Assembly (NCBI RefSeq): GCF_016595275.2 | Contig: NZ_JAENIQ020000002.1 | Span: 1 to 64,000, forward strand | Reading direction: 5' to 3' | Length of the DNA: 64,000 bases | Origin: Corynebacterium pygosceleis | GTDB lineage: Bacteria; Actinomycetota; Actinomycetes; Mycobacteriales; Mycobacteriaceae | In this document: positions 36,929 through 45,872 of the stretch, one piece after another | Position numbering within the stretch: the stretch's first letter is position 1 | Layout of the letters: each line of letters starts with the position of its first letter | The notes under the pieces: model-generated | Database searches by the model: none | Told to the model about the DNA's origin: nothing | The model's input: only the letters and a program-made list of their open reading frames with translations | Position numbers and translations under genes: made by a program

Positions 36929-38410
36929 TCAGGGGCGTGCGACCCCGAACGCGTCCTGTAGCCCGGCGGCGATGGATGGCACGGACATCTCGGTGGTGAC
37001 CGCCGTCCCACCGTTGGCCGTGGCCCACTCGGCGAGCACCGGGTCGACGGGGCCGGTCCCGACGTGAACGACCTGTGGGATGACCCGGTCCGGAGTACGG
37101 GCGGCGAGCTCATCGCGGAACACCCGGTCATCCACGGCCCCCTCGGAACCCGAGGTGACGATGACGAACCGTACCGGTTCACCGGTTTCGGTGGCGCGTT
37201 CGGTCGCGGAGTCCAGCGCGGCGAGGACGGCGGAACGGGTCAGCGGTTGGCCACCCGTGCCGAACCCCTTGACCACCCGTGCCGCGTTGGCGCCGGCGGA
37301 GTCATCGAGGAACGTGATGTTGTCGCGCCAGCCACGGGTCACCCCGGGGGACAGGGGGGATGAGTAGTTCCAGAGCGCGACCCGGCCACCGGCACGACCG
37401 ACCGACAGCATCAACGGGTCCAGCAGACGTGCGACCTCACCCGCGATCCTGTGCCCGTCGATGAGCTGGTCCATGTTCCGAGAGGTGTCGAGCAGCACGA
37501 GTGTATCCGCACCATCGTCCACGGAACCCTTCGATTCCTCGGGGACCGTGGCGAAACGTTCGCTGATGACCTCGGCGGTGGTCAGGACCTGCCGCTGGGG
37601 TTCCCCCGGTCCGACCTGTTCCACGTGATCCGACACGTAGCGGGCGAAATCGGCGGCGGCCCGGCTCTGTTCCTCACTGACCCGGTCGGTCGCCGTCAAC
37701 GGCACCGCGACCGTAGGGACCGCGAGACCGTCCGGGGAATAGAAGGAGTATCCCTCGGGAGTGGAGTCCTCGGTCACCGCGAGCAGAGGTGCTCCGTCAG
37801 CCACCGCCTGTTCGACGGTGAGCGTCCGATCCGACCGAAGGATGTCGACGCCCCTGTCGGCGTCACCGGCGGACAACGCCGAGGCGGCGACGGCCCGTGC
37901 GTAGGTGTCCGTTCCCGCGGGAACGACGACACCCCTGTCCGCGAGTTCATCCCATCCGGTGCCGTCGGTGACCTCGGTGTCCGCCGTGTGCGCCACACCC
38001 ACGGGTGTGTTGAAGACCACCGGCCAGGTGTCGGACGCGGGGGTACGGTCCACCGCATCGAGGGCGGCGCGGGTGGCGACGGTGGGGCCGGACGCCAGGG
38101 TGAGAGCGGCCTCCGTCCCGGAGGAGACGAGTTCCGGTTCGACGCAGTAGTCCCGGACGACGGGGCCGGAGGCCCCGTATCCGGCGAGCAGATCATCGAG
38201 CTGAGGTGTCGAGGTGGCCTGGATGGGGAGCGTCAGTGTCCCGTTGATGCAGGGGGATGCGGTCGCGTGGGTGCGGTTGGTGTCCTCCCTGGCGGTCATC
38301 CACCAGAGAATGATCCCGACCACCACGACAACGGCGATCACCCCGATGGTCAGTTCGCGGGACAGCCGCCAGTTACCGTTCCCGTCTGCGTGTCGTGCCA
38401 CGTCACTCAC
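36929..38410 (-). CDS. Membrane-anchored protein with extracytoplasmic VWA domain, degenerate MIDAS
   Basis: This 493-aa protein has one transmembrane helix near residues 18-37 (LTIGVIAVVVVVGIILWW). A large extracytoplasmic region resembling solute-binding proteins (about 60-290) is followed by a von Willebrand A domain (about 320-490). The MIDAS metal site is incomplete: DxSxS reads DTSRN, the Thr (PLTRS) is kept, and the usual T-D-G reads TSG. GTG 38410 has AAGGA upstream; GTG 38452 is an alternative. It is the last gene of a minus-strand series starting at gnd. The ligand is unknown. Confidence 0.8.
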   Translation of the reverse strand: MSDVARHADGNGNWRLSRELTIGVIAVVVVVGIILWWMTAREDTNRTHATASPCINGTLTLPIQATSTPQLDDLLAGYGASGPVVRDYCVEPELVSSGTEAALTLASGPTVATRAALDAVDRTPASDTWPVVFNTPVGVAHTADTEVTDGTGWDELADRGVVVPAGTDTYARAVAASALSAGDADRGVDILRSDRTLTVEQAVADGAPLLAVTEDSTPEGYSFYSPDGLAVPTVAVPLTATDRVSEEQSRAAADFARYVSDHVEQVGPGEPQRQVLTTAEVISERFATVPEESKGSVDDGADTLVLLDTSRNMDQLIDGHRIAGEVARLLDPLMLSVGRAGGRVALWNYSSPLSPGVTRGWRDNITFLDDSAGANAARVVKGFGTGGQPLTRSAVLAALDSATERATETGEPVRFVIVTSGSEGAVDDRVFRDELAARTPDRVIPQVVHVGTGPVDPVLAEWATANGGTAVTTEMSVPSIAAGLQDAFGVARP

Positions 38411-38484
38411 CTGTCCTTGACTTGCCGCGCCCTGCCGGTCCGGAGTCCCCACGGGTCCCGGGGAGGGTACGTCGAACGGAATAC

Positions 38485-39354
38485 CTACAGTGCAACTCTA
38501 CTTGTTTCGTCGACCAGTGCCGTCAGCGCGCGTCGGAGCGGGGCCGCGCGTCGCGCGAGTTCCCGTTGCCGGGTGACATAGGTGCGTTTCCCCTCGGCGG
38601 TCTCGATGGGGACGACACCGAACCCCAGATGACGGACATCATACGGAGACGCCTCCATGTCCAGGACCCGGGCGGCACACGCGAGCTCGAAGCAGTCGAG
38701 GAAGAGACCACCGGGGACCAGCGGACCGAGCTTGCTCGCCCACTTGTAGAGGTCCATCGTGGCGTGGACGCAGCCGCGTTGCTCTCTCGACGGCTGCTGT
38801 TCCCTGGTCAACGGTGTGATGTTCAGCGGGCGCGCGGAGGGGGTGAAGAAGCGGAATGCGTCGTAGTGGGTGCACCGTATCTGGTGCTGTTCGACGACGG
38901 CGTCGGTTCCGGTGCGTCCGAGCCGGAGCGGCAGGTCGTGGCGGGGATCGTCCGTACGGTAGACCATCGCCCACTCGTGGAGGCCGAGACAGTCGAACCG
39001 GGCGGTGTTGTCCGCTGTCGAGGTGAGGAGGTCACGGATGTAGCGGAAGGATTCCCCCCGCTTCCCCCACAGTTCCCGGAGGTTGACACCGGTGGTGCCG
39101 GCGGAGTCGGTGTCGTAGTACCGCCAGTCGCTGTGCGGGCAGTCCCCGTGGAGCCTGGTGCCGGCCCCCGGGTGCCATCTCGCGAGCTGTGCGGGTTTCA
39201 CGGGATAGTAGTCGAAGAGGAAGTCCCAGACGGGGTGCTTCTCGCCCCGGCTCCGACGGTCGAGATGGTCCGCGGTGAAGGAACGCGCCCGTTCCGCGTG
39301 TGCTGCGGCGAGAGGTCTCCACTGCTGTTCAGACAGGACACGCACCGGCCTCAC
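38485..39354 (-). CDS. Conserved actinobacterial protein annotated as 3-methyladenine DNA glycosylase
   Basis: This 289-aa protein is rich in Trp, His, Tyr and Arg. Similar actinobacterial proteins are often named 3-methyladenine DNA glycosylase. I see no helix-hairpin-helix or AlkA/Tag/AAG active-site motif, so the name is weakly founded. Clusters such as HEWAMVYR, CTHYDAFRFF and GCVHATMDLYKWA could line an active site. The start overlaps the stop of the upstream CBS-domain gene. The function is unknown. Confidence 0.7.
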   Translation of the reverse strand: MRPVRVLSEQQWRPLAAAHAERARSFTADHLDRRSRGEKHPVWDFLFDYYPVKPAQLARWHPGAGTRLHGDCPHSDWRYYDTDSAGTTGVNLRELWGKRGESFRYIRDLLTSTADNTARFDCLGLHEWAMVYRTDDPRHDLPLRLGRTGTDAVVEQHQIRCTHYDAFRFFTPSARPLNITPLTREQQPSREQRGCVHATMDLYKWASKLGPLVPGGLFLDCFELACAARVLDMEASPYDVRHLGFGVVPIETAEGKRTYVTRQRELARRAAPLRRALTALVDETSRVAL

Positions 39355-40412
39355 GCCTCTTCGTGGGTCCAGTCCCGCACGGTGCCGACGAACTCCTCGA
39401 TGAGATCCTCGAGGGTGACGATCCCGACAAGCTCACCGCGTTCGTCCCGGACCTGGGCCATGTGCGCCGAGCGCCTGCGCATCAGGCGCATGGTGTCATC
39501 GAGGGTCCCGGCGGCCTCCACGGTGATGAGGGGGCGGAGCTCGGACTGCTTGACCACGTCATCGAGTGTCGCGTCGGGGGAGACCATGCGGTCGAGGATG
39601 TCCTTGACGTGGATGTAGCCGACGTAGTTGCCCGCGAGACCGGTCACGGGGAAACGGGAGTATCCGGTTTCACTGACGGCGTGCTCGACGGCTCCGAGGG
39701 TCGGTCCCTTGGTGCCGAACTCGAGGGTACGGACGTCGGGGCACGCGATGAGGACCTCCCGGATCGTGCGGTCGTCGGATCGCAGCGCCTTGTTGAGTCG
39801 GGCGTGCTCCTCGGCGTCGAGGAGCCCCTCGGAACGCGATTCGGTGATCATCGTGGCGAGCTGCTGCGGTCCCACGGAGGTGTCCATCTCCTCGCGCTGC
39901 TCGATGCCGAACATCCGCAGTGTGACACCGGCGAACCAGTTCATCGCGACGATCACGGGACGCGTGACCTTCACGAACAGCATGTGCGGCGGGACGAGGA
40001 TCATCGCCACCGTCTCGGGACCCGCGAGGGCGATGTTCTTCGGCACCATCTCACCGAGCACGATGTGCAGGTAGGTGACGATACCGAGGGCGACGGCGAA
40101 GGCGACGGGGTGGAGGAGATTGTCGGGCAGTCCGAGAGCGTGGGCTGGGCCCTCGATGATGTGCGCGATCGCGGGCTCGGCGACCTTGCCCAGCAGGAGC
40201 GAGGCGATGGTGATGCCGAACTGTGCGCCGGCGAGCATCATGGACAGGCGTTCCGACGCCCACAGCACACTGCGGGCACGGCTCTTGCCCTGTGCGATGA
40301 GGGAATCGAGCCGGTCCCGCCGGGAGGAGATCAGGGAGAACTCCGCTCCGACGAAGAACGCGTTGATGAACAGGAGTGCGACGGCGAACAGAACCGCTGA
40401 GTAGTCGTTCAT
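39351..40412 (-). CDS. CNNM/HlyC-CorC family membrane protein with CBS domains
   Basis: This 353-aa protein has an N-terminal CNNM transmembrane domain (three helices in about residues 1-150, including GEMVPKNIAL) and a CBS pair (about 200-340). It lacks the C-terminal CorC_HlyC domain present in its upstream paralogue. The family is implicated in magnesium or cobalt efflux and was originally called hemolysin. ATG 40412 overlaps the stop of the paralogue, so the pair may form a heteromer. Confidence 0.88.
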   Translation of the reverse strand: MNDYSAVLFAVALLFINAFFVGAEFSLISSRRDRLDSLIAQGKSRARSVLWASERLSMMLAGAQFGITIASLLLGKVAEPAIAHIIEGPAHALGLPDNLLHPVAFAVALGIVTYLHIVLGEMVPKNIALAGPETVAMILVPPHMLFVKVTRPVIVAMNWFAGVTLRMFGIEQREEMDTSVGPQQLATMITESRSEGLLDAEEHARLNKALRSDDRTIREVLIACPDVRTLEFGTKGPTLGAVEHAVSETGYSRFPVTGLAGNYVGYIHVKDILDRMVSPDATLDDVVKQSELRPLITVEAAGTLDDTMRLMRRRSAHMAQVRDERGELVGIVTLEDLIEEFVGTVRDWTHEEA

Positions 40413-41788
40413 GCGTACTGCTCCGCTTCCTCGTCGGAGATGGGGGTGAGATAGACGCGGTCGACGCGGCGCTCATCCATGACGGTGACCCGTGCGAGCC
40501 ACCTGCCGGAGATGCCCGACTCGAATTCGTCCATCGAATCGCGGTCCGTCTGGGGCAGCAGCACGAGATCCCCGGCACGGGGGATGCGGCCGAGTGTCGT
40601 CATGATCAGCCCACCCAGTGTCTCGTACGGCCCGTCGGGAGCGAAGTATCCGGTCTTCTCGGGCAGGTCATCGACGCGGACGAGGCCGGAGACGTCCCAG
40701 TTCGCACCGTTCTGGACGTAGTCCCTCTCGGCCTCGGCGTCATCGTGCTCGTCGTAGACCTCGCCGAGGATCTCCTCGACGACGTCCTCGATCGTGACGA
40801 TGCCGGCGGTCCCGCCGTACTCGTCGGCGACGAGAACGACCTGGGACCCGGCGGAACGCACGGCGTTGAGCACCGCGTCACCGTCGAGGCTGGCGGGAAC
40901 GACCGGAATGGGGCGCGCGAGGGTCCGTAGACTGGTCGTCGCCCGGTTTCCGCGGGGAACCGCGAACGCCTCCTTGACATGGACGACCCCCACCGTCGCA
41001 TCGAGGTCCCCGTCGGTCACCGGGAATCGCGAGTGCCCGGTGGACAGGGCAAGGTTGAGCAGATCCTCGACGGTGTCGTCGACGTCGAGATCCTCGATGG
41101 TGGAACGGGGGGTCATGAACTCCTCGGCGGTGGCTTCACCGAACTTCAGGCTCTTGTCCAGCATGATCGCCTTCGACTGGTCGAGGCCTCCGTGCTTGGC
41201 CGAGTTGCGCACCAGGGCACCGAGTTCCTGCGCACTGCGTGCCGAGGCCAGCTCGTCGGCGGGTTCGATGCCCATCTTCCGGACGAGCCAGTTCGCGGTG
41301 GAGTTCAGGGAGTTGATGAACCACTTGAAGATCTTGTTGAAGATCCGGACCGGGCCGACCGTGATCCGGGCGGCCATCAACGGATCCGTGATCGCCATGT
41401 TCTTCGGTACGAGCTCACCGTAGACCATGGACAGCAGTGTCGCGGCGATCATGGCCAGCACGAGTGAGATCGGACGCGCCGCGGCGTCACTCAGACCGAA
41501 CAACTCGAGAAGCGGGTCGAAGAACCGTGCGAGGACGGGTTCCGCGAGGTAACCCGTCGCGAGAGTCGTGATGGTGATGCCGAGCTGTGCGCCCGACAAC
41601 TCGAAGGAGAGGTCGTTGTGCGCTTTCTGGATGTTCCGGGCCCGGGTGTCGGCCTTGTTCGCCACATGGTTCTCGATGCTGGAACGTTCCAGACCGGTGA
41701 GGGCGAACTCGATGGCGACGAAGAAGCCGGTCCCGACGGTCAGGGCGATGAACCCGACCAGGGCGAGGATGCTGAGGAGTATGTCCAT
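40409..41788 (-). CDS. CNNM/HlyC-CorC family membrane protein with CBS and CorC domains
   Basis: This 459-aa protein has three or four helices in an N-terminal CNNM domain (to about residue 190, with GELVPKNMAI), a CBS pair (about 215-345) and a C-terminal CorC_HlyC domain (about 360-445) with ETLGGLIMTTLGRIP. The full architecture suggests ATP/Mg-regulated cation export. The shorter paralogue directly downstream shares the same core. It lies 33 bp after the DEAD-box helicase gene. Confidence 0.9.
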   Translation of the reverse strand: MDILLSILALVGFIALTVGTGFFVAIEFALTGLERSSIENHVANKADTRARNIQKAHNDLSFELSGAQLGITITTLATGYLAEPVLARFFDPLLELFGLSDAAARPISLVLAMIAATLLSMVYGELVPKNMAITDPLMAARITVGPVRIFNKIFKWFINSLNSTANWLVRKMGIEPADELASARSAQELGALVRNSAKHGGLDQSKAIMLDKSLKFGEATAEEFMTPRSTIEDLDVDDTVEDLLNLALSTGHSRFPVTDGDLDATVGVVHVKEAFAVPRGNRATTSLRTLARPIPVVPASLDGDAVLNAVRSAGSQVVLVADEYGGTAGIVTIEDVVEEILGEVYDEHDDAEAERDYVQNGANWDVSGLVRVDDLPEKTGYFAPDGPYETLGGLIMTTLGRIPRAGDLVLLPQTDRDSMDEFESGISGRWLARVTVMDERRVDRVYLTPISDEEAEQYA

Positions 41789-41820
41789 GGACCAATCGTG
41801 GGTGTGGAGGGACGTCGCGG

Positions 41821-43227
41821 TCAGCGCCGTCGGCGACGACGACGCGGAGTGCCGTCTGAACCGGGTTCCGTCCGGGGCTTTCGGTCGGCGGATCGGTCGG
41901 TGCCGGGGGTAACCTTACCCCGGCCCTGACCATTTCCCCTAGCTGCGGGCTCGCCGGCGGGGCGTGCGGAGCGACGGCGTTTCGGGGGGACTCCCCGTGC
42001 ACCGGCCCGACCCCGGCCCCGGGACTGCTGTTGTCCCGCACCCGGTGCCGTCAGGGGCTGGCCCGACGGTGGCCGTGCACCCGTGATGCTCGCGAGCTCC
42101 GGGGACGTCGGGGTGACCCTGACCTCATCGGCGGTGACGCCCGCCTTCTTGAACAGCGTGCGGACCTCGGCGACCTGCTCGTCGGTGACGAGCGTGACGA
42201 CGGTGCCCTTCTCCCCGGCGCGGGCGGTACGCCCGGCGCGGTGGAGGTACGCCTTGTGCTCGGCGGGGGGATCGATGTGGACGACGAGGGACACGTCGTT
42301 GATGTCGATGCCCCGGGCGGCGATGTCCGTGGCGACGAGGACGGGGATCGAGCCGTCCGAGAATCCGGCGAGTGCGGTGGCACGGGTGTTCTGTCCCTTG
42401 TCCCCGTGCAGACCGACGGCGTTGATCCCGACTCTCCGGAACTTCTTGACCTGCCGGTCCACGCCGTGCTTGGTGCGCATGAACATGATCGTGCGACCCG
42501 CACGCGCGGCGATCTCCGCGGCGACCTCGCTGCGGTTGTCCCGGTCACCGACGAGGAGACGGTGGTGGGACATCGTGTCCACGGATGCCCCGACGGGGGC
42601 GGTGGAGTGGGTCACCGCATCGTGGAGGTAACGGTTGACCAGCTTGGTCACGTCACCGTCCAGCGTCGCGGAGAAGAGCAGCCTCTGGCCGTTCTCGGGG
42701 GTGAGATCCATCAGCTTCCGGACCTGCGGGAGGAAACCCATGTCGGCCATCTGGTCGGCTTCGTCGAGTGCGGTGATCTCGACGTCGTCGAAGGACAGGA
42801 TCTTCTGGTTGATGAGGTCCTGGGCGCGGCCGGGGGTCGCGACGAGGAGGTCGACGGGTCGGGCGAGTGCGCTGATGTTGCGCTTGATGTTCACACCACC
42901 GACGACCTCGAGCACGCGGAGACCGAGGGCCTGCGCGGGAGCGTCGAGACGCTCCTTGACCTGGGCCGCGAGTTCCCGCGTGGGAACCAGGACCAGGCCA
43001 CGGGGACGTCCGGGCCTGGAAGCGCCGGAGTCGGCGAGCCTGGTCAGCATCGGGAGACCGAAGGTGAAGGTCTTGCCGGAGCCGGTGGGCCCACGGCCGA
43101 GAACGTCACGGCCGCTGAGGGCGTCCGGGATGGCCTCGGCCTGGATGGGGAAGGGTTCGGTGATGCCCTGTCGCTTCAGTTCATGGACGACGGGAGTGGG
43201 CAGACCGAGATCGGAAAAGGATGTCAT
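41821..43227 (-). CDS. DEAD-box RNA helicase
   Basis: This 468-aa helicase has the Q motif, Walker A (GPTGSGKT) near residue 45, PTRELA, DEAD (ALDEADQMADMGF) near residue 155, SAT and HRAGRTARAG. The last 85 residues are Arg/Gly/Pro-rich, as in RhlE/RhlB-type enzymes, and probably bind RNA. The ATG follows the gnd stop without a gap (TAA-ATG), so translation may be coupled. Likely roles are ribosome assembly or mRNA turnover. Confidence 0.93.
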   Translation of the reverse strand: MTSFSDLGLPTPVVHELKRQGITEPFPIQAEAIPDALSGRDVLGRGPTGSGKTFTFGLPMLTRLADSGASRPGRPRGLVLVPTRELAAQVKERLDAPAQALGLRVLEVVGGVNIKRNISALARPVDLLVATPGRAQDLINQKILSFDDVEITALDEADQMADMGFLPQVRKLMDLTPENGQRLLFSATLDGDVTKLVNRYLHDAVTHSTAPVGASVDTMSHHRLLVGDRDNRSEVAAEIAARAGRTIMFMRTKHGVDRQVKKFRRVGINAVGLHGDKGQNTRATALAGFSDGSIPVLVATDIAARGIDINDVSLVVHIDPPAEHKAYLHRAGRTARAGEKGTVVTLVTDEQVAEVRTLFKKAGVTADEVRVTPTSPELASITGARPPSGQPLTAPGAGQQQSRGRGRAGARGVPPKRRRSARPAGEPAARGNGQGRGKVTPGTDRSADRKPRTEPGSDGTPRRRRRRR

Positions 43228-44691
43228 TTAGGCTTGGACCTCAGACCTGTCGCCGGACCATTCCGTGTGGAAGTGGCCGGGACGGTCGGTTCTTTCATAG
43301 GTGTGGGCACCGAAGTAGTCTCGTTGCCCCTGGATGAGAGCGGCGGGGAGCCGCTCCGCACGGAGACTGTCATAGTAGGACAGTGACGATGCGAACACCG
43401 GGACCGGCAGGCCCTGGCGCGTTGCGTTGATGACGACCCGGCGCCAGGAATCGACGAGGTCGACCATTTCGCCGGTGAAGTAGGAGTCGAGGAGCAGGGA
43501 CTGGATGTCCGGATCGGCGTCGTAGGCGTCGCGGATACGGTTGAGGAAGGTCGCGCGGATGATGCAGCCGCCGCGCCAGATCGTCGCGAGATCGCGGGGA
43601 TCGACGTCCCAGCCGTGCTCCTCGGAGCCGGCACGGATCTCATCGAACCCCTGTGCGTAGGCCACGAGCTTCGAGGCGTAGAGCGCACGACGCACGTCCT
43701 CGACGAAACGCTCGCGTTCGTCGGCGGCGACGGGGCCTGCGATGGTTCCGGACGGAAGGACCCCGGCCGTGGCGGAGCGCTGCGCGCGGGCACCCGACAG
43801 TGCACGGGCGAAGACGGCCTCGCCGATGGCGGTCACGGGGATCCCCAGATCGAGTGCGGCCTTGACCGTCCACCGTCCGGTGCCCTTCTGTCCGGCGGCG
43901 TCGACGATGACGTCGATCAACGGGCGACCGGTCTCCGCGTCGACCTGATCGAGCACCTCGGCGGTGATCTCCACGAGATAGGAGTTGAGGTCACCGGTGT
44001 TCCACTCCCGGAACACCCCGGCGATCTCCTTCGGTTCCATGCCCGCCGCGTAGCGGAGGAGATGGTAGGCCTCGCCGATGACCTGCATGTCGGCGTACTC
44101 GATGCCGTTGTGCACCATCTTGACGAAGTGACCGGCACCGTCGGGGCCGATGTGCGTGCAGCACGGGGTGCCGTCGACCTCGGCGGCGATGGACTCGAGC
44201 AGCGGGCCGAGGGACTCGTACGACTCCGCGGGGCCGCCCGGCATGATCGCGGGGCCGTTCAGGGCACCTTCCTCGCCGCCGGAGATCCCGGCGCCGACGA
44301 AGTGCAGGCCCCGGGCCCGCATCTCCGCTTCACGCCGGATCGTGTCCGTGTAGAGGCTGTTGCCGCCGTCGATGATGATGTCGCCCTCCTCCATGGCGTC
44401 GGCGAGCTGACCGATGACGGCATCGGTCGCCTTCCCCGCCTGGACCATGATGAGGGCGCGACGCGGACGCTGGAGGGAGGAGACGAACTCCTCGATCGTC
44501 TTCGCGGGGATGAACGTCCCCTCGTCACCGTGATCGGCGATCAGGGCATCGGTGCGTTCGGGGCTGCGGTTGTACACCGCGACCGTGTGTCCGTGGCGGG
44601 CGAAGTTCCGGGCGATGTTCGATCCCATCACAGCGAGTCCGACAACGCCGATCTGGGCGTCGCTCTGGGCGAGGTGCTTCTGGTCAGTCAT
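43228..44691 (-). CDS. gnd: 6-phosphogluconate dehydrogenase, decarboxylating
   Basis: This 487-aa enzyme of the oxidative pentose phosphate pathway converts 6-phosphogluconate to ribulose 5-phosphate with NADP. The Rossmann motif GLAVMGSNIARN is near residue 17. GGEEGA and the signature HNGIEYADMQ with the catalytic Lys just before it are present. The longer frame from 45291 overlaps the divergent thioesterase gene; the true start is ATG 44691. It leads a long minus-strand gene series. Confidence 0.96.
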   Translation of the reverse strand: MTDQKHLAQSDAQIGVVGLAVMGSNIARNFARHGHTVAVYNRSPERTDALIADHGDEGTFIPAKTIEEFVSSLQRPRRALIMVQAGKATDAVIGQLADAMEEGDIIIDGGNSLYTDTIRREAEMRARGLHFVGAGISGGEEGALNGPAIMPGGPAESYESLGPLLESIAAEVDGTPCCTHIGPDGAGHFVKMVHNGIEYADMQVIGEAYHLLRYAAGMEPKEIAGVFREWNTGDLNSYLVEITAEVLDQVDAETGRPLIDVIVDAAGQKGTGRWTVKAALDLGIPVTAIGEAVFARALSGARAQRSATAGVLPSGTIAGPVAADERERFVEDVRRALYASKLVAYAQGFDEIRAGSEEHGWDVDPRDLATIWRGGCIIRATFLNRIRDAYDADPDIQSLLLDSYFTGEMVDLVDSWRRVVINATRQGLPVPVFASSLSYYDSLRAERLPAALIQGQRDYFGAHTYERTDRPGHFHTEWSGDRSEVQA

Positions 44692-44836
44692 GTCTCCACA
44701 TCGTACCCGCTCACTGTGTCCGACCGGACACCCGAGGTCCGTTAACTGGTCACCGGCCATCGTTGTGTCGCCTCCCGCTTCCTCGGGTTGGGCGCGGTTC
44801 ACCCGGTGAGGCCCGGCGGGTTTAAGGTTGGTGACT

Positions 44837-45310
44837 ATGGATGCCAGTAACCTCAGTCTCAGACAACTCCTCGACCTCGCCGCCGACCGACCCCTCCACA
44901 TGAGGGAACTCGCACGTTTCGCGGATCTGAATGACGGCATCGACCGTCTGCTCGGACTCCGATACCTGGAGATCACCCCGGACGGTGTCCGGGCGGAGAT
45001 GCACATCAACTCCGACCACCTGGACTGCGGCGGGAACTCCGTGTCCCGCGCCGTCTGTCTCGCCGTCGCCGAATCCGTCGGGAGCGTCACCGCCGCCGTG
45101 GCCGCACGCGGAAACCCGATCAACGTGGCGCACGTCTCGGGCGAATTCTGCCGGAACATCGCCGCCGGGGTCGTCGAGATCACCGGAACCTTCATCAACG
45201 AGGGGGACTCCGTCGCCCTCGTCGACGTCAGCGTCACCAACCGTGGGGAGCTCATCCTCCGCAGCACGCAGCGGTCCGTCCGCGCGACCACGTCACCGTC
45301 GGCGCACTGA
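44837..45310 (+). CDS. Hotdog-fold thioesterase-like protein, altered active site
   Basis: This 157-aa protein is a PaaI-type hotdog. It aligns with the next gene through LRYLEITPDGVRA and AVAESVGS. The usual H/N-G-G loop before the central helix reads CGGNSVSRA, so an active-site position is changed, although the helix Glu is kept. ATG 44837 has AAGG upstream. The tandem arrangement suggests it may be the partner or a diverged copy of the next protein. Confidence 0.8.
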   Translation: MDASNLSLRQLLDLAADRPLHMRELARFADLNDGIDRLLGLRYLEITPDGVRAEMHINSDHLDCGGNSVSRAVCLAVAESVGSVTAAVAARGNPINVAHVSGEFCRNIAAGVVEITGTFINEGDSVALVDVSVTNRGELILRSTQRSVRATTSPSAH

Positions 45311-45371
45311 CCCGGACGACCGTGCTCCCGGGCCGTTCCCGGTGAGCACGGTCCGAACTATGCTGGGCGAC

Positions 45372-45824
45372 ATGAACACCGCAGACCCGACACTGACCGA
45401 ACTGCTCATGCACGCGACCGAACGTGACCTCACCACCGAGGAGATCGCCGAGGTGAACCGCTGCAATCCCGGGGTTGATCCGCACATCGGTATCCGCTAC
45501 ACGCGGATCGGCCCGAAAGGGGTGCGTGCGCGACTCAAGGTCGGGCCCGAGCATCTCCAGCCGTTCGGGCTCGTCAACGGCGGTGTTCTCGCGCTTCTCG
45601 CCGAATCGGCGGGCTCGATCATGGCGATCATCGCGGCGAAGGCCGTCGCGGTCGGCGTCAACAACAACACCGACTTCATCAGGTCCGTGACCGCGGGTGT
45701 GATCGAGGTCGAGGCCGTTCCGGTCCACGTCGGCGGTACGACGCAGCTGATCGAGATCACGATGAAGAACAACGGTCAGGTCGCGGCCAGGAGCCGACTG
45801 CGTACCCTGTCCCTCCGCGGTTGA
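45372..45824 (+). CDS. PaaI-family hotdog thioesterase
   Basis: This 150-aa protein has the PaaI hotdog signature: the loop LVNGGVLALLAES with Asn-Gly-Gly and the catalytic Glu on the central helix. It probably hydrolyses an aromatic or small acyl-CoA. I chose ATG 45372 over ATG 45360 because TATGCT (45359-45364) fits a leaderless -10 box 7 nt upstream. The gene ends head-on to thiD-tenA. Confidence 0.88.
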   Translation: MNTADPTLTELLMHATERDLTTEEIAEVNRCNPGVDPHIGIRYTRIGPKGVRARLKVGPEHLQPFGLVNGGVLALLAESAGSIMAIIAAKAVAVGVNNNTDFIRSVTAGVIEVEAVPVHVGGTTQLIEITMKNNGQVAARSRLRTLSLRG

Positions 45825-45834
45825 CCCCGGCTCC

Positions 45835-45856
45835 CGCACCACGGAGTCGTGGGGCG
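45835..45856. terminator. Convergent hairpin between thioesterase and thiD-tenA
   Basis: CGCACCACG (45835-45843) pairs with CGTGGGGCG (45848-45856), with one mismatch, around a GAGT loop. It is well placed for two converging transcripts but has no T-run. Confidence 0.4.
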
Positions 45857-45872
45857 CGTGAGGATCCTCCGG

